A stretch of DNA of 64,000 nucleotides from Hypericum androsaemum (Eukaryota; Streptophyta; Magnoliopsida; Malpighiales; Hypericaceae): assembly GCA_963995505.1 (NCBI GenBank), contig OZ023190.1, positions 7,283,344 through 7,347,343 of the forward strand, in the 5' to 3' direction. Both the position numbers and the translations under genes were made by a program. The notes below the pieces were generated by a model, which ran no database searches, was not told the DNA's origin, and saw only the letters and a list, made by a program, of their open reading frames with translations. Positions 32,232-42,539 of this stretch are shown here, piece after piece; position 1 is the first letter of the stretch; every line of letters begins with the position of its first letter.

Positions 32232-34309
32232 GCTAGAATGAGGAATTAACTCAGATGTCGTCGATTGGAGAGATGAACGACGTGGTTATGGCATGAACCC
32301 TAATCACGCCTAGTACAGAAGATTTTGAAAAGGTATTTTATCAAGCAACATGGCAGATTCAGGGTGGTGCATAATTTTTTCAGGCAAGGGGGTTGAAAAA
32401 ACCTTTCCTACAACTATCCTTGTGCCCGCAACCTTTTATTTCATGTGTCGGTGCCTAATATGCCTACATATTTTGGTTGGTTATTTTTAAGTGTCAAAGA
32501 TAATTTTCTTGGATAAGTGAGAAATTGACCTCATTTTGTTCATTAAAATTATTATACAGAATTTACAAGGCTTCCTCAAGGTAGTTGGTGAAAGGAACAA
32601 TCTTGGGAAGAACAGTGTGACGAAGCTCCAATGTGAAAGAAGAACATGATAAATTTGGTTTATTTAGTACATGTGCATGTTTCGAACCTTAAATATGTGA
32701 GTATAATGCATATGAGTTTTTTGTATGAAGTGGTCAGGTAAATATGTGTTACGTTTGGTCCTATTTGGATAGGTTGGTGACATATGTGGTATATATGTGT
32801 GGCCAGCTAGAGAATATGTATTTTCTAGCTTGGGGTCAATTTGTGAGGGTGTGAAATGTTCATTTCCTTTGGATATGATCTTGGAACTTTGATGATGTGA
32901 TGGGTATGCTATATTTATTTTTTGGTGAGAAATGAACAGGTTTTTCTGTGCTAACTGGCGATGTTAGCATATGTGCATATGAACTAGGAATATCATAGTT
33001 TACTACTATATACTTAGTATGTGATTCTGATGATATTGAAGATCGGATGACAATGTTGATATCCCTATGCTGGAGAGGGAGAGGCACAATTTAAACCTGT
33101 TTAGATCTCACCATTTGTTCACTACGTGATTTTGTGTTGAAGTGACAGGTTGTGTGATGGAATAGGACATCACATAATTTTCCCAAGTTTCTTGTGTGTG
33201 TGAACATATGACTAGTATGCATATTAGTGTTGTCTAGAATGATGTTGAACATAGTTAAGTTCTGTCTCTCACATGTATTTGACATATCGATATATTATGT
33301 TCTATCTGATTACTAAGTATTTGAAAACACTTACCCTATCTCCAGTTTTGCACACTCTTTTTATATGGCTTTGTATTTGTTCGGAGATAACTCTGCTGGT
33401 GTCAAGTCAATTTGATTCTTCAAGACTTGTATAAAAGTAGCTTGTATTTTACTCTTTTGTCTAGCAACTTTAAATCCACAATGTTCACTTTGATATTGGA
33501 ATAAATCTAAAGAATAATTTATTGAGATTTTGAGATTGATGATTTTGTAAAGTTAAAATATGTTTGAGGCTATATGAAGTCATTTTTTAGTTCGATCCAC
33601 CACAACCGATCTAAGTTTGGGTCATGACAAAAGCCACAAATTCTTGACCAGACAAGACTTCTCCCTGTAACACTAATATAATTCTATAAAAACTTTCATA
33701 AACTAAGGCACTCATATTCTCTAATTAAGACACTCATATCCTCTTCTCCTTGTTCCTCCACATAAATGTTTAGAAGTTGCTCTTATAATTCTTTGAAGTT
33801 TCAAAAATCGAATGCCAGTTTTCGTGTATGTGGTGTTCACTCGTATGTATGAATGACATTAACAAATGAAAACATGGATATATGATTTTATGGTTGTGGT
33901 CGAAATAGCGAGAGTGGTAAGAATATGTGCAATTTTTCCAATGGTCTGATCCACAAACTTATAGGTGGGGGGGTTTGAGTTATCACCAATACAATCGGAG
34001 TCTATTAAACACAAAAAAGAATGCATACAAGCCCTATCTCCAATTGTCGAGGAATTACAATATGATCTTCAGAAAGTGAAGGAGAATGCTTATCATATGG
34101 AGTTAGCATTGCACAAGAGTGAGGAGAAGTTCAATAGATATCGTCGTTGTCTTATATTTTCCATTTTAGTTAGTGTGTTTATAATTTTGTTTGCTTAATT
34201 TGAGTGTGTGTTTATAATATGTAATATTTAATTAAAGTTGTGGGTTGTTTAATTGATGTATTTTTAATGCGTAATCATTACAATATATACATTGGCATTG
34301 TTGACATTG
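32232..34309. other. Intergenic DNA with one small tail-anchored open frame
   Basis: No recognised gene. The open frame at 33965-34198 (77 residues) has a charged, helix-prone middle (ELQYDLQKVKENAYHMELAL) and ends in a hydrophobic segment CLIFSILVSVFIILFA, like a coiled coil with a C-terminal membrane anchor. It has no family match that I know and could be the last exon of a decayed gene. The rest of the stretch is AT-rich and featureless. Confidence 0.35.
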
Positions 34310-34970
34310 CATTATAACAATATAACCATGAGAACATGACAATCGCACGACATCGTGAGATAAGATAATGGTGACCGCAAGATGAAAAATCTTACTATCT
34401 TTCTTGATTTGTTGTTAGATCAATCAGTTAAGGTTAGAGTTTTCTGCTCGATGATATTTTTTCTCGTCAAACACCCGCATGGAGAGATTTTTTCTCGTCA
34501 CTAATTGACCAGCAGAAATCTCGTCGTCCAGGCGTGTGCTGAGAAAAACAATATAGTCATGCGGGAATGCATGGCCAGTAATTTTCTCAACTTTAGGATG
34601 GACACCAGAATGGAAAAACATTGGAAACAGACCACAGAGTGGTAAAATTGGTTTCTCGGACACCCAATTGGGAAAAAACGAGGAGAGAGGGAAGAGAGAG
34701 CTTCCACACAGGAGAGAGGAAATGATATGGCATTCCTACCTCGTTAGAGGGGGAAGAGAAAACTTCCACCTATGCTCGGAAACTGTTCAAGATTTTAAAT
34801 AATTTTAATTAGAAAAGTTTGAATTAATTGATGAGTTTTAAATCAAAAAATCTTTAATGTGATCTTCGCGATAGTTCAATTGAACTTTTTCGTATAAAGT
34901 AACACAACTTTTTTGTTTAAAAAATGAAGAACGTACGGTTTAAAAATATTGGATATTACTAAACAAAACT
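34310..34970 (+). repeat. Long direct repeat, copy 1
   Basis: It runs from CATTATAACAATATAACCATGAG to ACTAAACAAAACT and matches 36392-37102 along its whole length with moderate divergence and small indels. It contains two TTTTTTCTCGTCA words. No LTR-type TG/CA ends are visible. Confidence 0.8.
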
Positions 34971-34977
34971 TGAAGCA

Positions 34978-35325
34978 TAATTTTTACAATGCTAAACACA
35001 ATTTTCAATCTATTCTTGCACAGATCTGCGCTTTGGTGATCGAAGTCGGGGCGTTGAATGTAGCCATATGCTTAATACGCACGAGGATCTGTACAGAGCT
35101 TGTGTTCAGAGTGATACATATAAGTTTTTGTCAAAACCTACAGGCTCTATAAAGAGCGAATTTTGTTTCTTGTGTATGAGCCATTTTGCCTGAGCGAAAC
35201 AATCATATTTTTTGTAATGCTAAGCATAATTTTTAGTATGTTCTTGCACAGATCCGCGCATTGGTGATCGAGTCGGGGTATTGAATATAGGCCATATGTT
35301 TAATACGCACAAGGATCTGCTTAGA
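34978..35325 (+). repeat. Tandem duplication with a 235-bp period
   Basis: A segment of about 120 bases (TTCTTGCACAGATCTGCGC, TGGTGATCGA, GTCGGGG, CCATATG, TTAATACGCACGAGGATCTG) at about 34990-35095 recurs at 35225-35325. Confidence 0.75.
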
Positions 35326-35339
35326 TTGCGAGATTTGGA

Positions 35340-36235
35340 AGTGGTAGGGTGACCGGGCATTGTTCATGGATGCTTTGTGCGATGCATGTGCATTGGTTTT
35401 GCGTCTGAGGCTGAGTTAGTGGAAGCTCTGCACGCGGTGGAGATCTTGCATTTAAAAGGTTGCATTGATTGTGGTTTGAGACTGACGCGATGGAGATCTT
35501 ATTGTACCATGGAGGTTCAAAAGTAGATGGTTTCAAATATCAAGGTTTTTAAATACGCGGTCCGACCGGCGGTTCGACCGGTCGGACCGCGATTCGGTAA
35601 GAAGGGCGTACCGGGTTTGCTCGTTGAAACGCCAACCTTACGAACCGCCCAAAATCCGGTCAGACTAGGCGGTTCGTACGGAAAACTCGAAATTTCGGGT
35701 TCGTAAGGTTTTTTGCTTAAAACTTGAAAATTAAACCAAAATTTTCCAACTTAGAACATCGAGGAAAATATGATCGCAACTCTTACCCCCAAATCGTGGA
35801 AAAAAAACCCCAAGACCCACGAAATCGTGAAGGGTGATTTTTTACTTTTTTTAGAATTAAAATGAATGCTTGTTTAAATTGGAAGGGAAATAAGTTTATA
35901 TATATTATTAATAGTGGGCCTTATTTCTCCATGTTGGGCCGGAGACTTTTAACCAAACAAGTAATAGTGGGCCTTATTAATATTGGTGGCACTTCTAAAA
36001 AATTAATATATAAGTAAAAAAATTACCCGGTCGGACCGTTCGACCCGGAGTTCGGCCCAAAATCCGGGTCGATCTCCGGGTCATATTTGAAAACCTTGTC
36101 AAATATATGCTAAATTGTGAGAGAAGGAGTTTCAAGTCTCACATATTTTCAGGGAATGCTACTACAGATGCTCTGTCCAAGATACACGTGGATGGCTGGT
36201 GGTCTAATGCTCTTGGGCTTATTTAGGCATGTCGG
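35340..36235 (+). pseudogene. LINE RNase H remnant, interrupted by a hAT MITE
   Basis: The left part reads SEAELVEALHAVEILHLKGC near 35403-35460. After the MITE (35541-36098) the homology resumes with SHIF near 36137 and, after a one-base shift, GNATTDALSKI near 36155-36190. These are the middle and end of the RNase H domain (rvt_3 type) of plant LINEs. Stops and frame changes are present. Confidence 0.6.
35541..36098. mobile_element. hAT-type MITE with exact 8-bp target duplication
   Basis: The ends are CAAGGTTTTTAAATA and its near complement TATTTGAAAACCTTG. The flanks TCAAATAT at 35533-35540 and 36099-36106 are identical. Internal GGTCCGACCGG-type words recur near both ends. The 558-bp length, 8-bp duplication and absence of coding capacity fit a non-autonomous hAT element. 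It interrupts a LINE RNase H remnant. Confidence 0.88.
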
Positions 36236-36391
36236 GAGAGATCTACAGATGCTGCCTTTTTATCAGTTTATAACATGATCGGGAGTCTAAATCTAATGTT
36301 TACATGTTGTGCGTACTGCAAAGTGATTTTGTTTAGGGACCAGCCGAATGAAGACTTGCAGTTTCCAGTCGACCAATTAAAAAAAAATTAT

Positions 36392-37102
36392 CATTCTAAC
36401 AATATCACCATGAGAACATGAGAATTGCACGACATCAAGAGATAAGATAATGGTGATTGTAAGATGTAAAATCTTACTCTCTTTCATTTTTTTTGTGTTA
36501 GATCGATTCATTAGGGTTAGAATTTCCTGCTGGACAGATTTTTTCTCGTCGGACTCCCACATGATAAGATTTTTTCTCATCACTAATTGACTAGCATAAA
36601 TCTCGTTGTCTGGGCGTGTGACGAGAAAAAAATCCCGTCATACGGGAACACATGGCAAGTAATTTTCTTGCCTTCTAGACGAACACCAGAATGTGAAAAC
36701 TTTTGAAACAGACCTTGGAGTGGTAAAATTTGGTTTCTTGGAGACTTGATTGAAAAAAAAACTGAGGGAAGGAGGTGAGAGGAAAAAGAGAGAGAAGAGA
36801 GCTTCCACATAAAAGAGAGGAAATGATGTTGCGTTGCCACCTCGTTAGAGAGGGGACATAAAATTTCCACATATGCTCGGAAAAATGTCCTAGATTCTAA
36901 GCGATTTTAATTAAAAATTTTAACTTAATTCATGAGTTTTAAACCGCAAGTCTCTAATGCGATTTGGTGACAGTACAAAGTACTAAATTGAATTTTTTCG
37001 CACAAAGTAACGCAGCTTTTTCGTTTAAAAAATGGAGAACATACGTTGATTTTTTTTTGAGGACAACATACGTTAATGTTGGGGATAACACTAAACAAAA
37101 CT
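36392..37102 (+). repeat. Long direct repeat, copy 2, upstream of ALDH2B
   Basis: This partner of 34310-34970 ends about 245 bp before the ALDH2B start codon. Near its right end an ACATACGTT word is repeated with a T-run between the copies, which the other copy lacks. Confidence 0.8.
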
Positions 37103-37104
37103 GG

Positions 37105-37127
37105 GAGAGAGAGAGAGAGAGAGAGAG
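37105..37127. repeat. (GA)n microsatellite upstream of ALDH2B
   Basis: About eleven GA units lie about 220 bp before the ALDH2B ATG, probably in the promoter or 5' UTR. Confidence 0.9.
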
Positions 37128-37347
37128 TAGTTTAATAATACAAAATAAGACAACGAGTAGAGGTGGCCACTCCACAATCCACCATGTGGTTTTTCTTATT
37201 ATCCACACCCAACATTTGTTAGGACACGACATTAGGTTGCTTTCTTTAGATAAAGCCGGTGCCCATTGGACATTTCAACCATTTTTCAGGAACCTTACAA
37301 GAGGAAGAGGAGAGGCTCTGTGGTCAGTAGGAGATAAGCTTTAGGAA

Positions 37348-40300
37348 ATGGCTTCTCGCAGGGTTTCCTCTTTGCTCTCCCGCACTCTCGCCTTTTCAGC
37401 TTCTCTGCGTCGTTCTCAAGGTGATTGATAACCACTTCACTACTCTTTGAACTTGGTTTCTTCTTGTTGGTGTTGGTCCTGTAGAATCTGATTGTTGGTT
37501 TTCTTATGGGAAAGCTGGATACTTTCGAGGAACAAAAGAATATTGGAATCTGGGTTTTTCTTATTTTCCGGTAACACTTTATTGGTGTTCTTCTTTTTGA
37601 AGTTTTTTTTGGTGAGAAAAATTTAGGAGGGTTAGCCTAAATTCCGGGCTCTAGACTTGTTCCCTTCCAAGTAAGTTTTTCCATTTCCGTAAGAGGTGGG
37701 AATTGACCCACCGACCCCGGACCCGTTACCAAAGTTTTGCCTTCTTTTTGAAGTTTTGATTTTGCCTTCTTTTTGAAGTTTTGAAGGCAATGAAACGGAA
37801 AAGTGTGAGCTTGCATGGAAAAGGAGGGATTTTTTTTGTTATCAGCTAGTTGTATTTCTTCACTATTTGACGCTAAGGAACTTTTTTTTAATGATACAAA
37901 TATGTAGTTTTAAGATGGGTGATGATCCTCTTCTCACCGTAAGAGGAGTAACAGAAAAAGCCACACGGAAAATAGATGGTCAAATAGTCAAGAAGAGATC
38001 AGCCTGTGGTTGTTGTTTATAAAGTTTACTGTTTTTCAGTTATTGTTTATCAATTGTTCATCTAAAACTAATAATCCCTTGGTTTCTGATATGTAAGCAT
38101 CAGGAAGAAACCCGGGATGGGGAGGGTGCTTTAGCACCTCTGCAGCAATTGAAGAACCAATCGTCCCACCGGTGCAAATAAGCTACACCCAGAATCTGAT
38201 CAATGGGCAGTTTGTAGATGCAGCTTCTGGTACAATTTGCTTCTGAAATCAATAAAATGTTTTCAATTTTAATCAACCAAATGCTTTTATGAGTAATTAA
38301 GATGAAGATTGATTTTGTTGATTGTAGGCAAAACCTTCCCCGCATATGATCCTCGCACTGGGGAGGTGATAGCTAATGTGGCTGAAGGTGATGCTGAAGA
38401 TATCAATCGAGCAGTGGCTGCTGCTCGAAAAGCATTTGATGAAGGACCTTGGCCCAAGATGACAGCTTATGTTAGCAATTCATATATCTCCTCGTCTTTA
38501 ATTTATTCGAGTGTTCTATGTTGCTTTTTCTTAGGAAATAAAGCGCGCCTATATTATGTATAGTATGTCCAATTCCAAGGGAATTTTCTCCAGCCTATAT
38601 TATCCGGTTTTTGCTTCAGGAAAGGTCAAGAATTATGCTCAAATTTGCTGACCTGGTTGAGAAGCACAACGACGAGCTTGCTGCTTTGGAGACATGGAAC
38701 AATGGGAAGCCTTATCAACAAGCTGCTAAAGATGAGGTTCCAATGTTTACTCGGCTGTTTCACTATTATGCAGGTAGGATTACGAACAAGCGCCCTCGCA
38801 ATTTTCAGCTGGCTTGCCGTAAAATCTTCTCATGTTTCCGTACTCTGTAACTCAGGTTGGGCTGATAAGATCCATGGGCTAATAGTTCCTGGGGACAGTA
38901 ACATTCATACGCAAATCTTGCACGAACCTATTGGTGTTGCAGGACAGATTATTCCATGGAACTTCCCTCTTCTCATGTTTGCGTGGAAAGTTGGGCCTGC
39001 ACTGGCTTGTGGTAACACTGTTGTGCTTAAAACAGCAGAGCAGACCCCTTTGACAGCTCTCTACGTTGCCAAGTTATTCCACGAGGTATGGATTGAGTTA
39101 GCAGTATTTGCACTGCTTAGTTCTGTTGGTTTTAGTTCAGATGAAGAACCAAATGGACCTATCGGCTACAAATCTTGTAAAGCATGTTTGCAACCGCTGT
39201 GACAGGCGGGCCTTCCTCCAGGTGTGCTGAATATAGTTTCGGGATATGGTCCCACTGCTGGTGCCGCTCTTGCTAGCCACATGGATGTTGACAAGGTATT
39301 TCTACTATTGATTCTAAATACTAGCTTTTTTCTGGTTACTCCTTATAGATTTTATCTTGCTTCCACTTTTGTAGATTGCTTTTACGGGGTCTACGGAGAC
39401 TGGCAAGATTGTGCTTGAACTGGCCGCAAAAAGCAATCTTAAGCCAGTCACACTTGAACTCGGAGGGAAATCGCCTTTCATTGTGTGCGAGGATGCTGAT
39501 ATTAATAAGGCTGTCGAGCTTGCTCATTTTGCATTGTTCTTTAATCAGGTTTGTGAACGATGCTGCTTATGGAAGTCCTCCGGGTATAGCATATTTATTG
39601 TGACTGGTTAGCCACTGACAATGTGTGCTTGTTGCCTCCAGGGCCAATGCTGCTGTGCTGGGTCTCGAACCTTTGTGCATGAACGTGTATACGATGAGTT
39701 CATTGAGAAGGCCAAAGCCCGTGCTATGAGACGTACTGTTGGTGACCCCTTCAAGAGTGGTATTGAGCAGGGTCCTCAGGTGCTTTCTCCTTCTATCCAT
39801 GTCATGCTTAGCTTTCAAGTGATATATTTTCTGACCCTGACAAAATAGCAAAACCTCAGATCGATTCGGAGCAATTTCAGAAGGTCCTGAGATACATAAA
39901 ATCCGGAATCGAAAGCAATGCTACACTTGAATGTGGAGGTGACAGGATTGGCTCCAAGGGCTACTTTATTCAACCAACTGTATTCTCAAATGTTCAGGTG
40001 CAAAATTTACACCCTTATGTGACCATCTCCTCCAGTTAATGAAAGTCTCGTTTCACATTACCTGATCCAACAACAATCTGCCTAGCAGGACAACATGTTG
40101 ATAGCACAAGACGAGATCTTCGGTCCTGTTCAATCCATCTTGAAGTTCAAGTAAGCCCGAGCTTTTGAAACCGAAACAGACAGACAAAATCCCTGCTTGA
40201 CAGGGGGCTAGTTTTCTCATTGTTTCCTTGGCATATATCTCGCAGTGACATCGGCGAAGTGATCAAGAGGGCCAACACTACGCGTTATGGCCTAGCTGCG

Positions 40301-40519
40301 GGCGTTTTCACCAAAAACATAGACACAGCCAACACATTGACAAGAGCACTGAGGGCAGGTACTGTGTGGATCAATTGCTTTGATGTGTTTGATGCTGCGA
40401 TCCCGTTCGGCGGGTACAAGATGAGCGGCATCGGAAGGGAGAAGGGTATCTACAGCCTCAACAACTACTTGCAAATTAAGGCCGTGGTCACACCACTGAG
40501 GAATCCTGCATGGATATGA
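37348..40519 (+). CDS. ALDH2B: Mitochondrial aldehyde dehydrogenase, ALDH2B type
   Basis: The enzyme oxidises acetaldehyde and related aldehydes to acids with NAD+, as a homotetramer in the mitochondrial matrix. Eleven exons join in frame: 37348-37420, 38104-38229, 38328-38470, 38620-38773, 38856-39085, 39206-39295, 39375-39548, 39642-39779, 39860-39997, 40089-40150 and 40246-40519, giving 533 residues, a normal family length. The Arg- and Ser-rich start [16 protein letters not shown] is a plausible mitochondrial presequence. GSTETGK marks the cofactor site, ELGGKSP carries the general-base Glu, and GQCCCAGSR at the start of exon 8 carries the catalytic Cys. [10 protein letters not shown] and [13 protein letters not shown] are typical late motifs. 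All junctions are GT-AG. Nothing is missing, so the gene should be functional. A long direct repeat and a GA run lie just upstream. Confidence 0.97.
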
Positions 40520-41424
40520 TATGAGCAGCACCTCCATCACTCTGTTAATAATAGAACACAGTATCTCAAGCTTTGTACATAAAGATGGAAGTTATCTGCA
40601 CGTTCCTGCTGCTGCTGCTTCTTTTTTTCCCTCTCCTTATAGGTCGGTGGTTGTCTCTTTTCTTTTGCTAAGCCCGCTGACTTTTGTACGTAAGTGCATT
40701 GAGTGATATATGGGATTTTATTTGTAATTGCTTTTCTTTTTGGTTCATTTTGCTCTGTTTCTGATTTTAACGAAATAGTTTTTTTGAAGGGTAACGAAAT
40801 AGTTTAATCGGGCGCGAAATAACTTTTCTTTAAAAAATTAAGGGAAAAGTACAATTTAATATTACGAAAATTCAGATGTACGCTCTCGTTTAAAGATCTC
40901 CGTTGAGTCGAATATCTATCCAAGTGAAGCCACTTGGAGTTTCGGACGGACAACTGCTCGACTTTAACTGGTTGAATCAGTTTTTTCTTCATACTTATAA
41001 ATATTTATTATTTTTGTTTATGAGCCGACCTTTGCAGGATTCCGTTAATTTCTTGTGCTTCGCTTCTACTGTATATCCATTCCTAAGTTCTTGGCTTCAA
41101 GCGCTCCGTATCCCACGACTCATGCAAAAATACGATGTTCAGCAATTAGAGAAATTAATAACTAATAATAGGATGCATTATATTCTGAAAATTCATTAAT
41201 CCAACCTGATATCTATCGCTTCAACCGCTTTTGCTTACCCTGTTGAGCGTAAAATTTAAAAGGACAATGGTAATCTAATTTTATCTTTTGACAGTTTTAC
41301 AATATCCTAGATATAAACCTGATAATATTAACTTTATCCCGTGATGGGTTCACATTACAAAAAGAAGATGAGGTCTTTGAGTATAACACCTGCAATAAAG
41401 AGTAAGGAATTGGCCAAAGCGAAT

Positions 41425-41575
41425 GGCACAAGACGTTGGTGGATTAGATAGAGATTTAAACTATCGCAAAGTGTAATTATTTATAGAAAAATTTGACGGA
41501 GGTCTAAGGTTCAAATTTTGGCGATGTGGAATTAATGATATAAAAATTTGCCTCTAAAAAAGTAAGTAAGAGATT
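41425..41575 (+). repeat. SINE-like repeat, copy 1
   Basis: The words GGCACAAGACGT, then AGGTCTAAGGTTCAAAT (B-box-like GGTTCAAAT), then ATGATATAAAAATTTGCC and an A-rich end occur in this order. They recur at 42365-42465 and, on the minus strand, at 55200-55315. The order and spacing suggest a diverged tRNA-derived SINE. Confidence 0.5.
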
Positions 41576-42364
41576 GTCGTCCTATGAGGACTAGGCTTAG
41601 TCCACTCTTTTAGCTCGTGATACGAAATCCACTGGTGATGTAACGATACAAAACCCAGATCGTTCTAGATTAGTTAGTGATGGAAGTTCTCGACCGATGT
41701 TTACAACCAAAAAATAAAATGGTATGATGGCTGCGACCGTCTGATTGAGTTAAAACAAAGAATTTCGATATGTCGAAGACGCCACACACTATAATGAAGA
41801 TCCACTTGATAAGTACTAGAGGAGAACACAACGGAATAACTCTAGTGTGTTCAAATAGTTTTGTAGAATCGCAATGCTTACGTTCTTCAATTAAAATATT
41901 CTTCCTCTTCTCATTGCATAAGTCTGTATATAAAGGCTCAGTGTTACAAACAGTTTCCAATAAAAAATGACTCCTAATTAGGCCAAAAGCATGGCTCGAA
42001 AGGAAATTAGAAAGTAAAACAACTCTATCGTTTTAGGAAGACAAAAAGATGTGAATTACTTACATCCTTGATAAAACTAGAGTACGTGTAACTATGGTCC
42101 ATAAACAAAACTAATGACTAGACATAAACTTCCTAAATAAAAAATTTAGTTAGAAGGAATCAAATAGATCTTTGCGGCTGAAATTTTTTTTTAGGACATA
42201 AATTAATACTCGAAATCTATTTGAATTTCATGCCTCTTGAATAATAAATTTTAATAAAATCACTTAAGTCCAACCCTCTAAAACAAACTTGAAAATCAAC
42301 CTGTTAAGTTGTGACTTAAAGCGTTTTACGCGTGCTCTCGTAATTGGCTAGATTTTCAAAAGGC

Positions 42365-42465
42365 ATTTAGCATAATAGCACAAGGCGTGTACAAATTCAG
42401 GAAGATCAGGGTTCAAATTTTGGCAAGTATAATCATGGTGTAAAAATTTACCTTTAAAAAAAATG
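42365..42465 (+). repeat. SINE-like repeat, copy 2
   Basis: TAGCACAAGGCGTG, AGGGTTCAAATTTTGGC and ATGGTGTAAAAATTTACC are followed by an A run. It is the same order as copy 1 but shorter. Confidence 0.5.
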
Positions 42466-42539
42466 GTCAGATTGCCTTATGGTTGAAGAAGTGCAGATGG
42501 CAGCAAGCTCTCCCAAATTTCTGATGGAGTAGCACAACA

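Larger units (their letters stand above)
40520..42539. other. ALDH2B 3' region and intergenic DNA
   Basis: The start should hold the ALDH2B 3' UTR (pyrimidine-rich near 40605-40640). Beyond it I see no gene. Two SINE-like copies are listed separately. Confidence 0.4.

Noticed and set aside
34310..37102. Calling the two direct repeats LTRs of one retrotransposon
   Set aside because: There are no TG...CA ends, primer site, polypurine tract or flanking duplication, and the interior is a LINE scrap plus a hAT MITE.
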